Positions 1 through 12,254 of a stretch of DNA of 64,000 nt are shown here, one piece after another; positions within the stretch are counted from its first letter, which is position 1, and each line of letters begins with the position of its first letter. This DNA comes from Botrytis cinerea B05.10 (lineage: Eukaryota; Ascomycota; Leotiomycetes; Helotiales; Sclerotiniaceae): assembly GCF_000143535.2 (NCBI RefSeq), contig NC_037311.1, forward strand, positions 248,001-312,000. Direction: 5' to 3'. A model generated the notes under the pieces. It saw only the letters and a program-made list of their open reading frames with translations, did not search any database and was not told the DNA's origin. The position numbers and the translations under genes were made by a program.

Positions 1-174
1 AATTGGAATGGAGATTTGATTCTGTATCCGGGGGATTATAAAGTCGTGGTTGATATCGATGGCAAGGATGAGTGGAGTTTCACCTTGACAGGGGAAGAGG
101 CACTTTTGGATAGTTGGCCTGAGAAGAGCGAAAGTATGAAGGTGCAAGAGATGAGTGCTAGGTTAGAATTATGA
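1..174 (+). CDS. GH3 beta-xylosidase-like protein, C-terminal end (partial)
   Basis: The window opens inside an open frame that runs from base 1 to a TGA at 172-174, giving 57 residues. The residues LILYPGDYKVVVDID followed by a WSFTLTGEEALLDSWP tail resemble the fibronectin-III-like C-terminal end of fungal GH3 beta-xylosidases, where a YPGDYxxxxD strand precedes the last residues. In that family the enzyme releases xylose from xylo-oligosaccharides outside the cell. The catalytic domains are off the window, so this rests only on the tail; other GH3 beta-glycosidases with a similar end are possible. Confidence 0.55.
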   Translation, partial: NWNGDLILYPGDYKVVVDIDGKDEWSFTLTGEEALLDSWPEKSESMKVQEMSARLEL

Positions 175-702
175 TATTCTACGAAGATGGTAGAAGGATG
201 CAAAGTGTGTCAATTGCATAGTATTTAGATGCTTAGGGCATCTACACAACCACGTTATGAGCCTACGATAGAGAGGTAAAGACCTTTGAGATTATGAGAC
301 AACAACGTTTTCCTCATAGTTTGAACTACATGCTGATTTTAACGAATTACATAATTTTCACAATGGCAGAATATGAAAAATGGATTCTCACACAATATGT
401 CTTTGCCCAAAAAATCGTTTCTCTGTATATCTGAAACTTCCGTGAATAAATATTTTACAAAAGTATACACAAGCACTAAAGCATATATCCATATCATGCA
501 TAAGCTAAAATTTCCGTGTCCTTCCGCGTGTATACAGGCACTACGGACCCTCTCTTAAATGTACAGTTCCTTGAAATCGGCAAACAAGCCCTAACGCCAT
601 ATCCATAATCGTATATCATAAGAATCATAATCGAAGCAATCCACTGCTTCTCGTGACTTCTACCTGAGAGCCCCCACCCTCAACCACTCAATCCACTTTT
701 AC
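175..702. other. Intergenic, convergent 3' ends
   Basis: Short AT-rich spacer between the converging 3' ends of the GH3-like gene and the GH71 gene. A 61-codon open frame at 373-558 shows no recognisable features. I see no repeat or RNA gene. Confidence 0.5.
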
Positions 703-3308
703 TTAACCAGAAGCACAAGCAGTAGGAGGGCAATATCCATGATTACAAGAAAAGCTGCAAAGACCTAAATAACTATCATCCTCACCAGGCAATGGTCTTC
801 CGGGCGGGCTATCGGCTGGGGGTGCTTGGATAGGTGTATCTGCATAACTTGTACATGTGCATGGACCTGGAGGACAATAAGAATACATGCAACTGAATTC
901 ACACAGACCAAGATAATTTCCGGGGCCAGTTCCTTGAACACAATATTTAGTTCCAGTTGGAGCTGATGGTGGTGCGCTTGTCTTCGTTGTGGTGGTGGAG
1001 GTGGAAATGGTAGAGGTTACAATCGTCGTGGGGGCTGGTGGAGGAGCGGGAGATGAGATGGGAGAGCCGTCCTTGTTATAAGTACAAGCTGTAGGAGGAC
1101 AATAACCGTGGTTGCAAGTGAAATCGCACAAACCAGAGTAGGCTGAAGGGTCTTCACCTGCAAGAGGATAGCCAGGTGTGTTGGTTACTGGAGGAGCGGC
1201 AATTCCAGTTGCGGCGTAGCTGGTGCATTTACATGGAGATGGGCAGTAACCGAAATTGCATGAGAATTGGCACAAGCCGATAAAGTTCTCAGCTCCAATC
1301 CCCGCAACGCATGTACCGGATGGTACAGATGAGGTCGTGGAAGTTGTGCTACTTTGTCTATGTTAGATATTGAGGTTTGACTGGGGAATTAATAAAAGAA
1401 AGTAACTTACGTAGTTGTGACAGGCTTAGTAGTGGTAGGTGGTGTCGTAACTGGTGGTGTCGTGACTGGTGGTGTTGTAGTCGGGGGCTTGGTTGTAGTG
1501 GGTGGAGCAGGAGTTCCTCCTCCAGGTGGTGTCGTTGTTGGCCTGATGAAAGCAGTAGGCAATGATGGTGTTGCGCTACATGTACTAACATGAAGACCAG
1601 CTGTCAAAGACGCCAAGCCATCGTGAAGAAGTGGGCCAGATGCACTATCTGGTACAGTTCCAACATATGCGTTGAAGTTATAAATACCACAAATGCAAAC
1701 GTCTGTGACGTCATGACGACTAACAGATTCCAACACAATCTCAGTGCCACGTTGAAGGAAGAATTGCTGCTTGCCAACTCGCATGTCTACTTGGTATGCT
1801 GAAGCTCCAGCTGGTGCATTGAACTGTTGAACATTATCTCCGGACATAACCGTAACAATTCCTGGCTCTGTAAGCATAGCAACGACAAACACCGAGTCTT
1901 GCATGTCTTCCCAGCCATTTGGTCGACCCTGAAAGTAGTTTCCACTGCCATTATTAGCGGGTACCATCGTGGTATCTGTAGCATCGCAATCAAGAGTTCG
2001 TAGATTGGGTCGATACCAATAAACAAGTTGATCAGAGGTGATATACTTGTTTGGCGAAGAATCACCCGCGTGGTATGCAGCGATATATGGCTTAGCCATA
2101 TCTAACCAACCATCATGAGGCCTTCGCATGTTAGTATTTATTCGTCTCGAAACAGGAAGATGTACTTACATATCATTGACCCATTTAGAGTTTCCGTCAT
2201 CGAAATGCAACGAATCCAAAGGACCAATATAGTGGGACTCGCCGTAGTCATTCCAAGTTACAATCTCGATAAATTGTGGTCCGAGAGTCAAAATTTCGTT
2301 CCAACGGTTGAACCATAATAGATCGGATGGGAAAATCCAGTTCTTGCTGTATGGCACTTCCTTTAAAGCTGTTAGTATCCTGCTTAGATTGGTCAATTGG
2401 GGAGACTCACTGGTCCGAAATGAGTGCTGAACCAAGGAGAAACCGCTGGCAATAACGTTAACTTTTATCTCTCTCAATCAGACTGTGTATACATACGTGC
2501 GATATAGGGCTTTCCAGCGAGTGCTTGGATATAAGCCGCATCACCGGCTTCAACGGTGACGTTATGATCAGGAGTAGGTGCCTTGTTATTTCCATCATTG
2601 GGCCATCCCTAAAGAAGATTAGATTTGCTTTGAATGGAGAAGAATGGGTACTCACCAGCCAATTTAAAGCGCCGTCAATAGTCCCGAAGTTTGTTCCCAT
2701 CTCTGGATGAAAGTTGGGAGCGAAGAAAATTGGAATACCCGCTCCAGCTCGTAGTGCGGCGATATCAAGCTGATCACCAGCAAATGAGGAAGCAAAGGCT
2801 TTGCCCTCAAAGTAAAGTTGCGCAGGTAGAGCTGCATATTTTGCAATCATTTGTCCAATCTGCGTTGCCTGACTTGATGGATTCCACCAGTTGAAGTCAA
2901 AGGAAATAAAAACTTTCATCCCATTGTTTGCGGCAGATTGGTATGCAAAGGCAAGTTGAGTATCCGTATATGGGTCAACTCCAATATTGAGAGCAAAGGC
3001 ATCGATACCGAGTGCCTTGGCACGCTGCATATCCGAGTCATAATCTTGAGGACCTACACGCTCACCTACAATACCAATCTGAATCATATATTAGCAAGCC
3101 AACTAGATAAGAGATGCTGCCCAACCAAGAAGGAGTCTCGAAGAGAACTTTAAAATCTACATACCATAAAGTGACAGAAGACAAGTCTGCCATTAGAAGG
3201 CTCCTTTGGCTGGAGAGAGCATGCATTGTGGGATGTTGGAGCTGCAATAGCAAAAGTTGCGGCGAATATCAGCAGAATCGTCTTCCAGAAAGGATTGGCC
3301 GAGACCAT
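703..3308 (-). CDS. GH71 alpha-1,3-glucanase (mutanase) with four Cys-rich CBM24-like modules
   Basis: Seven exons read 3308-3165, 3078-2656, 2608-2497, 2445-2411, 2360-2170, 2121-1411 and 1357-703; all have GT-AG borders and the phases close to 756 residues. The protein starts with a signal peptide (WKTILLIFAATFAIAAP) and has the GH71 landmarks: HFMIGIVG, DMQRAKALGIDAFALNIG, SFDFNWWNPSS and VTWNDYGESHYIGP. A Thr/Pro linker (PPTTTKPP type, about residues 500-540) follows, then four copies of a GLCxFxCNxGYCPPxxC module resembling the alpha-1,3-glucan-binding CBM24. The family cleaves alpha-1,3-glucan, so a secreted wall-remodelling or mycoparasitic enzyme is expected. The second and fourth modules are shorter at their N-terminal side than the first and third. 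The family is secure; substrate binding by the repeats is inferred. Confidence 0.93.
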
Positions 3309-5324
3309 CGTGTGTCTCAGTACCGCTAAGTATTCTAAGTAAAGTTATGAAAAGTCGCGATTTGGTGTATGGCTTTGGTTGTTGGGAAGGTATACTACGG
3401 GTGGAATGGATGTATAATCGAATACTAAGAAGGACAGAAACAGCTCCTTTTGTAATTCAGATGTTTTCTCACATAATGACTGTAATATACGCGAACCAAC
3501 ATTGTAACTCCTCGGTGATTGTAGAGGTGGCCACGAGAGCACAGAAAATTATTCACTTTGATATTGAATCGCCACACTAAAGGTAGACATATCAGACGCT
3601 CCACCATCATTAGGTGAACTGATATGGTCATGAATTCTATGTAGCGCCGTGAATAACCAAATGAATAACTTACAGCACGCGACTTCCTTTATTTTGCCAT
3701 ATAATACGGTGCTAAATAGCAAAAATGAAAGACTACATCGTATTCTTGGCGTTTTAGTCGATTTTAAGGTTTGTAATATTCAAACGCGCGTTTCCAGCAC
3801 AGAGGTCTAGAATGCCACGGACTTCGAAAAAGAGCAGATGTTCCATGAAATCGTAATAAGTGAGAATTTATGGACTGGAAGACAGAAGATGTATCATGTG
3901 TAACTATCTCGAGCACTCAATGATACGGCTAGTACAGAACTTGAGGTGGCTTTAAACTTTTTCTGTTAGCTAAGCGGCCGGAGAATTTTGTACATGAGGT
4001 CCCAGTCTCACGGGAATATAACCTAATAGCCACACCGTCAGTTTGACGATATCAACATTAACCTTTGCACCCACATAAAAATAAGGGTGCACCTGCATAG
4101 AAGCTGTTACATCGAACACGCTCATTACACATTCCAATCCGAAATATTGTGGCTTTTTTGTATGGCCATAGATCGCCCTTGGCGAGATTCCCGCTTAGGA
4201 ACGCGCCATCGAGATTGTGGAGTATGAAACATAGTGTTTATACGGGGAAATCATTCACAATACAATGTGATAGCTTCTCGAGTCGTATCCCTCGATAGAT
4301 GTCGCCGGCAAGGTCATCGGGCTCAAGCAAGTCATCGAGGTGATGTTTTGACAAGAGAATGATGTCTCTGATGATCACAAGCTCAATTTTGACGGGCCGA
4401 TTTAAGGTTTGAATTAGACTTCGGCAATACTTCAAACTGAGAAGATCGGATACGTCATAGAATATCGAATCGTATTTAAATCACGGTGGCTGCATCGAGT
4501 GTACTACAGTTCGACGACAAGCACACAAAATACCGCTGATGAAGCTTGGTTCGCTGTGTTTGTCGGGAGGCAGTGAAAAGCATGACATCCGGACCGGCGG
4601 ATTAAAAGTTCCGAGAAGACGCATAGACCATTTGGTGCTTATCGTGCTTGATCACGTGTAGGTGTGATATCTTGTGATCTGTAGGTACTTCTTCACTCTA
4701 GTCGTGGTCTCACTTCGAATAGGTACACTTTTACGAGTATTAGAAGCCTGGTCTGCTTTCTCTATCAAACACTAGATTACAACTAGGTACCCGAGGTATC
4801 TCAAGTTGTTCTATTTGTTCTCAGTGGACCAGCCCCAGTCACGTGTGAGAGCGTGATGACCCTGGGCAGGAACGTGCATGGTAAGATGATCCATGGTTTT
4901 GGTACTAGCGTGCTGCTCCGCCTGATACAACTTCACGTCAAGATAAGCTTGGCGAATCCCAATGTAGTAGGATCTCATGCTGGATTCAAGAATACGAGTG
5001 CCGATCACTGTAGGAGCATAAGATTTAGCCACGTACGGTTGCATATATCAGCTACATGAGGACATTGATCCAAGCAACTTCCATATCAAGTGGTTGAAGT
5101 CTGCTTTGGATTGATTGTAATTCGGGCAGCAAAAGCTACGGCTTAAATATCCGTCTTGGCTTTACTGAGCCTCATTTGACTTGTTGTCGCTTAAGGATTG
5201 AACGACGTCATTTTGAGGCAATGCGTTGAACTTGGTATGTCGTGAAGATGGAGATCACTGTCAATATATAAGACATATAAAGTTGTTTGAAAGGGGTTGT
5301 ATTTTACCAGCAACATTATCTACG
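3309..5324. other. Divergent intergenic region
   Basis: About 2 kb between the divergent GH71 gene and the GPI-protein gene, so it should hold both promoters. Open frames here (for example 4238-4435 and 4811-5044) are short, overlap on both strands and show no domain. I see no RNA gene or repeat. Confidence 0.5.
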
Positions 5325-6251
5325 ATGTATTCATACCTACCATTTATAACCGCACTTCTTTTGCCTTTCATCTCTGCTCAATCTGATTCTACAGCTAGCA
5401 ACGGTAGTGGACCGGGCCCTTCACAAAATGCAACCTACTTCGAACAATACAATCAACAGCCCAACGCTACTGGCAGTGGCCATTTAGTTGGTGCCAATAC
5501 ATCCGAGATCCCCATGACCCTATCATTTGTCAACTGGGATACACGAATTAACGTTACCGAAGTTCCTTGGACTGGCAATCAAACTGTGACGAACACGGTG
5601 ATATCACTCAGTGCCTCAGATAGTGATTTCGCCGCCAATTCCTCATGGGAAACTTGCGTGGTTCTCTTCACAAATGTACCCAGGAATGTAACGGTGAAAG
5701 GTCAAGATGATACCGGGGACTGTACAGCTTTGTATTCAGACGATTGCATAAGCAATTTTACAGTTGCATATCAGAACGCGAGAGCATCTGCGACTTCAAG
5801 AAATTCTACTGGTGCTTGTGGGGGTATGCTGTTCAATGATATACCAACTCAATGTGCAGGATCAATACTTCATGGGTCTATTGCTCAAAGTATGTCTCAC
5901 TCCCATCCTCGAATTATTGAAGAACGCAGCTAATCTTGTACAGACATCACATCGAACCAAACCGATGGGTCAGCATGGATGTATGAATCCAGCGATCTCC
6001 ACGATTCGACAAACTTGACATTCTACGAAGAGGCAGTTACGAGAATATGGCCAATTATGTTGATTCAAAGTCCAAGCGCCGATTTCAATGGAGGGGCGGG
6101 GTTCACAAATGCTGAACTAAGTTGTCTGAGAGCGCAGAATTTTACTAGTGGGAGCAAGGAGGTTGATAGTGTTCCTGGAGCCGGAAACAGATTGGTTCTT
6201 GGTGGATGGGCATTATTGCTCGTGACGGGTGCTATGGGGTTTTTGATGTAA
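5325..6251 (+). CDS. Secreted GPI-anchored glycoprotein of unknown function
   Basis: Two exons, 5325-5889 and 5944-6251, are joined by a 54-nt GT-AG intron to give about 290 residues. The start at 5325 is preferred over the in-frame ATG at 5226 because it places a signal peptide (MYSYLPFITALLLPFISAQ) at the N-terminus. The mature part has many N-x-S/T sites and six or more Cys, including ETCVVLF, GDCTALYSDDC and TGACGG. It ends in a small-residue stretch plus a hydrophobic tail (LVLGGWALLLVTGAMGFLM) with nothing after it, which is the signature of a GPI-attachment signal. It is probably at the cell surface or wall. I do not recognise a catalytic domain. Confidence 0.8.
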
Positions 6252-7220
6252 TCAGTAATGTATCATGAAGTAAATCCTAATAATCATCAAGTTCTATAAA
6301 TCGACTCAGCACAGACTGGATCGGCTTTGAAAAAGAGTGGGTCAATCCTAATTTGATTCCCGCCACAAACATAGTTTCAGGCGAGAAATATCATCTAACG
6401 TACACGACATTCACTCAAGGGTGTCTTTTTAGTATATTCTACAATCTCCCCGCATAGTGACAAAGACAACAAATAAATAATATAGATGGAGCAATGGTAG
6501 TACTTACCTTAAGAATAGATTCACGTCAATGATGTCTCTGGCACCGACAAAAATCAGGACAATTCCTAGCTCATAGTTTCCCCCTAGGTTTGAACCAACC
6601 AAAATTGCAAGAAAAATATTAATAAAGGCACATACATCATTTAAACTCCAGTTAAGGGTGCCTAGACCGTTAGAATCAAAGATAATAGCCGTCATATTTC
6701 AATCCCCGATGCGTTTGTTGACTTCGTCTATCATTCAATCGATTTCATTTTTGGTGGAAGAAAAAAAAATGAAATTGGAGAAATTATTTGTTGCTTCCTA
6801 TCGAACATCACCTTTTTATTTTTTTAGGTGATGAATCGAAAGTTCAGTTATCTTTGATTCTACTAGACAGCAAAAAAAACATCCAGGGAATGATCAATAT
6901 AGAAAAGATTGCGACATTATTGTCTAGCTAAGTATATTGAAGAAAGAAAAAATCTAACCCTAATAAAACAGATAATGCCACGCAAGAAATCCCACAACAT
7001 GAATTTTGTAACAATCGTAATGACTGTCTACTATCATAAATCCGAGAAACAAAATTAAGCACATAAACTTTCAATAGCAAAATCTGGATACCAAAATGAA
7101 ACCCAGACTGAGGAAAACTAGCTTGGACTTCAACTACATAAAGCCAACATAAAAAGGTCTAAAGAAAATTCAGGGCATAAAAAGAATTGAAAATCGACAG
7201 AGGTAATAATCGCTTGAGAA
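6252..7220. other. AT-rich intergenic block
   Basis: Low-GC sequence with A/T runs, for example a poly-A tract near 6760 and a T tract near 6815. No coding frame with recognisable features; the 63-codon frame at 6504-6695 is unsupported. Confidence 0.5.
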
Positions 7221-8080
7221 TCATGAAGCAAAATGAGAAATTTCAAACTGGTTTCCCAAGCCGCAAAGAATCATCCGGTAAATACTAGTATTGGCATCAC
7301 AGACGGCTTGTGCTTCGCCCACATTTTCCTGGCAGAATACAGTCGACTTTCCCGGACAGAAGAAATCGCCCACAGCCGATCGATCGCCCTTATAGTAGCA
7401 ACAAGCTCTTGGGCTCTTGGAAGGAAGGGTAAAGCTTCCTCCAGGATACGGGATAGGACTTGGAAGAGGATCACCACTTGTGATATTTTGGTCCTGAACA
7501 GAAACGAATCCACTGGTTTGGCACAAGTCCACATGACTTAAATTGATATCTACCAATTTGTTGACGTACATGTACCACAGGTTTCCGGTAGATTTCTTGT
7601 TCTCGTCTGCTTTATGCCAGAAATTCATTTGAAACATGTTGATTGGGAGCTGGCAGAAGGATACTGCCTGATGATAAGTCCTAAATTTTTGCTAGACAAT
7701 GGTCCAGAAGATAAAGTTACATTTGCAATTAGGGACCCAGTTGATGTTGAATTAGGAGTGTTGGAAGTTGAAATTAATGTGTGTGGAATAGAAGAGCTTG
7801 ACAAGTTCAGGACTGATCCTGTGGCTATTGGAAGTATACCAGAAGTAGTTACTCTAGATAATGACGAATATAATTCTGTGCTTTTAGAGAGTGTGCGGAT
7901 TGATTCTGGTGGAGATGGCAATTGTGTAATGCTAATTGAACTATTGAACGTTTGCTGACTTCCGGTTGTAAATATGCCTGTACTAGATTGAGCTGCCGAC
8001 AGGGACGATTCCAATGAAAAATAAGAACTGTAATCCGGACTTGTCAGTGTAACTGCAAAATTTTCTGCAAGTTCTGATTG
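7221..8080 (-). pseudogene. Fragment of a Ser/Thr-rich, Cys-containing protein, probably broken
   Basis: Two overlapping minus-strand frames look coding in composition. The upstream one (about 8080-7625) encodes a Ser/Thr-rich linker-like stretch and opens directly after an in-frame stop with no ATG. The downstream one (7637-7221) encodes a Cys-rich segment with PRACCYYKGDRSAVGDFFC and TVFCQENVGEAQAVC. Together they resemble the linker and Cys-rich part of a secreted or surface protein. No good splice pair joins them cleanly, no signal peptide is visible upstream, and the flanks are AT-rich. A decayed gene is the simplest reading. A real gene with an intron I cannot place is the alternative. 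Confidence 0.35.
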
Positions 8081-9068
8081 TATTGAAGCTTAGATGTCAC
8101 TAAAGTTGGTGGGAATTGAGTGTATATCCCAACTCGCTGTTTCTTTTGAATTTTCCTAAGTAATTGTGTCAATGCTGGCCTTATACAGCTAAATAAGGCA
8201 AATTACTCATATGTCCTAAAATTTACACTTGTTTTACTTTTGTATCTTTTGGATTTCATGTCAGATTTTATAATAAAACCTATCATAGATTTATAATGGA
8301 AAAGCAAACTCTGCAGTAGAATGGGTGGAATAGACGGAACCATATATTCTATGACAGGAAAGTAGATTCTACAATATGATCTTGACAAAAGTATAATCTA
8401 GCCTTAAATGACTAGAACATATCCATTTGAATACAGAATCTTTTACAAAATCTATGGGGTATGGGAAAAGATTATCTTCCAGTATTAGGGCATGAGAGTA
8501 GTTTGCCGTACCAAATAAGTCCACCCAATACCGCATTTATCCCGTCCAGCCAACTACAGTACTGCTGGCTAAAACGTGCCCTAATCACGATTGTGTACTC
8601 AGAGTTGGGAGTAAATTCGCCAGAACACGCATCACTCCTTCCACGATTATGAATAGAAAGCTCTTTTCGCACATTTGAGGTTTCATATTCAAGTATATGA
8701 AAGAGACCTTAAACTTGTTTTTCGATCACATTACTGAATGTGCATGTTATGACTAGATGTAAATAAATAGAATAAATCAGTGTCTTGACAACTAACGGTT
8801 AGCCCAAACCGGCAATGACAATCACATATTTGCCCTAAATATCACATAGTTTGCTTGCGGGCTTCGGTTCTTATCGAATACTCATTTCAGGGTCTGACCT
8901 CACTGACTTGGACTCACATATCATGCAACTTGAATTTTCTTTAATTACTTCAAGTAAAGCCGCTGAAAGTCCTTGACATAAAATAAAAACTGCACAGAGA
9001 CTCAAATGCCAGTAATCCGCCATAAAATGCAAGGCTATAATCCTCCGTCCTCCGAGCTCCGCCACCTC
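8081..9068. other. AT-rich intergenic region
   Basis: Low-GC sequence beyond the P450 3' end. Frames at 8203-8388 and 8461-8652 are short and overlap opposite-strand frames; neither has a recognisable domain. Confidence 0.45.
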
Positions 9069-10806
9069 TCACTTAGCTCTCGCTCTGAACTCAACATAAG
9101 GACCATCCTTCATACTTGTAAAACTATCTTTGAGTTGGTATTCTTCTTTCCTCCGTCTGCTGACTTCCATTTCTTCACTCCCTTCTCCGACGGTATATCC
9201 CTCTGCTATCCTCATCTCATACATGAATACTACTCTGGCCAAACTAGTCATGAGCTCAACATATGCTACGCCCTTTCCAATACATCCTCTAGGACCGATG
9301 CTGAAAGGACAGAAAGCACTTTGAGCGAGTGCTACCGAATCTTTTGTGACCTGCGGCGAAGAGGACGGAATCCAACGTTCGGGGAGAAATGTAAAAGGAG
9401 ATGGGTAGTAGGCTGGGTTGTGATGAATGGTGTAGTGAGGAGTTCCAACTACATAGCCGGCTGGAATATGCAGACCATCAATATCGATACCGCCTGGGAG
9501 AACTTCACGGGGAAGAATGCCACCGACGGGTGGTGAGAGCCGCATTGATTCATCTACGACTGCTCGAAGGTAAGCGCAACTATTGAGTGTGGGACTTGAA
9601 TGAATTTCTTCGACATCAGAGAAGGTGGACATAATTTCTTTCGTAAGAATCTCTAGCTTATCGGGATTGTGCACCAAGTAGAAGAAAGCAGCAGAGAGAG
9701 CCGTGGAAGTGGTATCAGATCCAGCAATAATGAGCAAATTGCTCTCGCCCCAGAGTTCTGGTGTCGTGAACCCTTGTCCTGTCTCTGCATCACGAGCATT
9801 GAGGAGATAGTAGAAGAAATCCTTTCGGTCGGTATCAAGTCCGATCTTGGTTCTTTCGGCGGCTTGAGCTCTACTGTAGGCCATATACTTCATTCTTTGA
9901 GCATAAATCTTTCGGAAGAGAATCTTGCTCAAGCCAATGGTCTTGATAATCGGATATGTACCAGTCTAATAAGTTAGTAGTGTGCTTAGAGACATAAATT
10001 TGGTACTTACAATCAAGTGAGTGTGAGCAGCGTTTCCAATAAGATCAATCACGTGACGATTCGAAGCATTTTCCAACATCTCGAATGCTTTACCGAAACA
10101 AAGATCACCCATAACATCAAAAGTTAAGTAGTTACACCAATCAGACATGTTTTGAGCAACACTCCATCCACCAGTCGACTTCTCTGCTGATGCTTTTGGT
10201 TGACCCAGATTGTTACAGAAAGTTCTGACATTGCCTAAAATGTACTTCTCCATTGTCTTGATGGCATTGTCTGAGAATGCATGAGACAAAACTCTTCGTT
10301 TTCTTGCATGACTGGCTTTATCGATGCTGCTGTGAGTGTTGAAAGTATCCTTCGTTGGAGGAAATACCGAGTAGAATTGAGACTTCTTTACATTTGACTT
10401 GTGGCCATAGATAGTTTTCAAAGCCGTGTTGGAATTGATTGAAAGACTATCAGGTCCATATCGAAACACCGGACCTAAAAAATTAGCATCATTCAGCTCT
10501 CTCTACGAATGAAACTATTTACCATATTTCTCATGGCACCTGTAGAACTCGAGATGCCTGTCGCCTTTCCATGCGTGGTATACTGAGTACCAATCCGTAA
10601 TCTTAGCTAAGAATGGACCAGGATATTTTGCGAGGGGATGAAATGTCAGACGATAAATTGTGATAGTGGTGAGCTACGATGCGGTCAGCTTGAATTACTT
10701 GCATCATGCAAGGGCAACTTACGTATACTGCGGTAATAGTTGTTGCGAAAACTAGAGCCCGAAGGGTTCCGCTTAGGATAAAAGACGTCGATGGTAGTTC
10801 GACCAT
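9069..10806 (-). CDS. Cytochrome P450 monooxygenase
   Basis: Four exons (10806-10723, 10673-10523, 10474-10011, 9965-9069) give about 531 residues with consistent phases. An N-terminal hydrophobic segment from exon 1 is followed by [20 protein letters not shown], the usual fungal P450 hinge. The I-helix AGSDTTST lies near residue 315, ESMR (ExxR) near 372 and the heme loop [10 protein letters not shown] near 455, with the Cys at about 461. All key residues are present, so the enzyme should be active and anchored in the endoplasmic reticulum. The overall pattern ([33 protein letters not shown]) resembles the broad benzoate-4-monooxygenase/isotrichodermin-hydroxylase-like group, but the substrate cannot be told. 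No core biosynthetic enzyme is adjacent. Confidence 0.92.
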
Positions 10807-11344
10807 AGCTGCGAAAGTATGATGATGTACAGAGTAACGACTCTCAGAGTTGTGGAAATCGCAACTTAAGTATTTAACTCACATGCAGCTATGGCAATGC
10901 TTTCGTTATAGATCACGAGATGTGCTCAATTGGATTAAGTGTATTCACTGTCTTGATCTCATGCATTCATCAACTATGATTCTGCGCACGATTGATGCTC
11001 AGTGATTGTGAAGAATCAAGAAAAAGCCATGAAGTAGTCATGAAGAAAGAAACATTATGAGGTGTTCGAATTGACATTAGAAGGTAACACAATAATCGAC
11101 ACTGCACGGAACCTTCCCGGCTGAGGTACGACTAATGTATGGTTCACCCGTGATTTCTCTTGGGCTGTCCGACGATAGCCGAGAAACACATCGAAGGATC
11201 TAACAAAGAGACATGAAACTACTGCACCTACACTTTAGGAACACGGATTCCTCCCGCACATTGAAATTTGATGTCGTAATTGCACAGTACAAAGCCGAAG
11301 GAAACCTTGAACTACCGTAAAAGGAGCAGGTGCGGAGACGTTTT

Positions 11345-11387
11345 GCGTATTGGTAATGTGCGTATTGGTAATGTGCGTATTAGTGAT
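11345..11387 (+). repeat. Three tandem copies of a 15-bp unit
   Basis: The unit GCGTATTGGTAATGT starts at 11345 and 11360, and again at 11375 with changes near its end. A local slippage repeat in intergenic DNA, with no other feature attached. Confidence 0.8.
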
Positions 11388-11930
11388 AAAGAGACGCTAG
11401 TCTCATTGTAGTTGCTTTCACGAGAATCCATTCGCCGACAAACCTTCGAAAAACACAATTCAGCCTCAAGCAAGAAAAACTATGCAAGAGATTGGAAATT
11501 GCTGAATGAAGTGTGGAACAAAATTGTTGTGGGGAAAATTGACGAAGATATTTTCTCTGCGGGCGAACCAGGTTAGTTAGCGGCAATTCCTTTCCTTGTT
11601 GTGGAGAGCGGACATCCTCCACAAAAGTGTAATTGCTACCCCATGGGAAATTCACATCAAGATAATTTCCTATCTAAAAACAAGTGCGACAGCCCTAGGA
11701 TAAATCCGAGAAGGATTCAGCAACGATATAAAAATGTCAAAGCGACCCCAACATATATTACAAAGTTGCGCTCGCTCCTCCAACTCTCTCCTCCAACTCT
11801 TTCCCATACCTCGGTAACGCCCCTTCATTTCGATCGATCTGAGAATTCTCCAGAAAACCACAGCATATGTTTCAAAACGTGTCAAAATCCATTAGAACAC
11901 AACAAATACAAAAGAAACATTTTGTTGCAC

Positions 11931-12025
11931 GTCTGCGACAGCTGTCAAATACCTAAAAGTGGATTTTAGTGGGCGGGGTTGTTGTTTGTTGCACATCTAT
12001 GACAGCTGTCAGACGTGTCAAAATG
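11931..12025 (+). repeat. Pair of TTTGTTGCAYRTCT elements, each followed by GACAGCTGTC
   Basis: TTTGTTGCACGTCT starts at 11931 and TTTGTTGCACATCT at 11985. Each is followed after two bases by the perfect 10-bp palindrome GACAGCTGTC. The GTTGCA cores at 11934 and 11988 are 54 bp apart on the same strand. The box is the same as that repeated about 20 times at 32.96-38.72 kb, where it is also followed by a palindrome, but of different sequence. Function unknown. Confidence 0.8.
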
Positions 12026-12254
12026 TAGAGTGGGGTTCTGTAGGTGGTGATTGAAGCTATCCAAAAATTTGGTATTTCCGCAAAAATTATTTAAATTTCG
12101 CACCCAAGCAAGGAGAGTTCTAATTGCCAATCATAGTAAGGAGGCTATCATTGTATTCTCAAAGTTCCATTTCATACCGTAGCAACGGTGTCTAATCTAT
12201 CCCAATATTTCCAAACCCTGAACACCTCATCAATCATCCATCGTCTTTATTTCC

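Larger units (their letters stand above)
10807..12254. other. Intergenic region carrying two small repeat families
   Basis: Upstream of the P450 and downstream of the SDR gene. It contains a 15-bp tandem repeat near 11.35 kb and two copies of the TTTGTTGCAYRTCT element near 11.95 kb, described separately. Open frames at 11380-11969 lie on opposite strands over each other and show no domain. Confidence 0.5.

Noticed and set aside
9006..9536. 176-codon plus-strand open frame
   Set aside because: It is antisense to the well-supported last exon of the P450 gene and has no features of its own.
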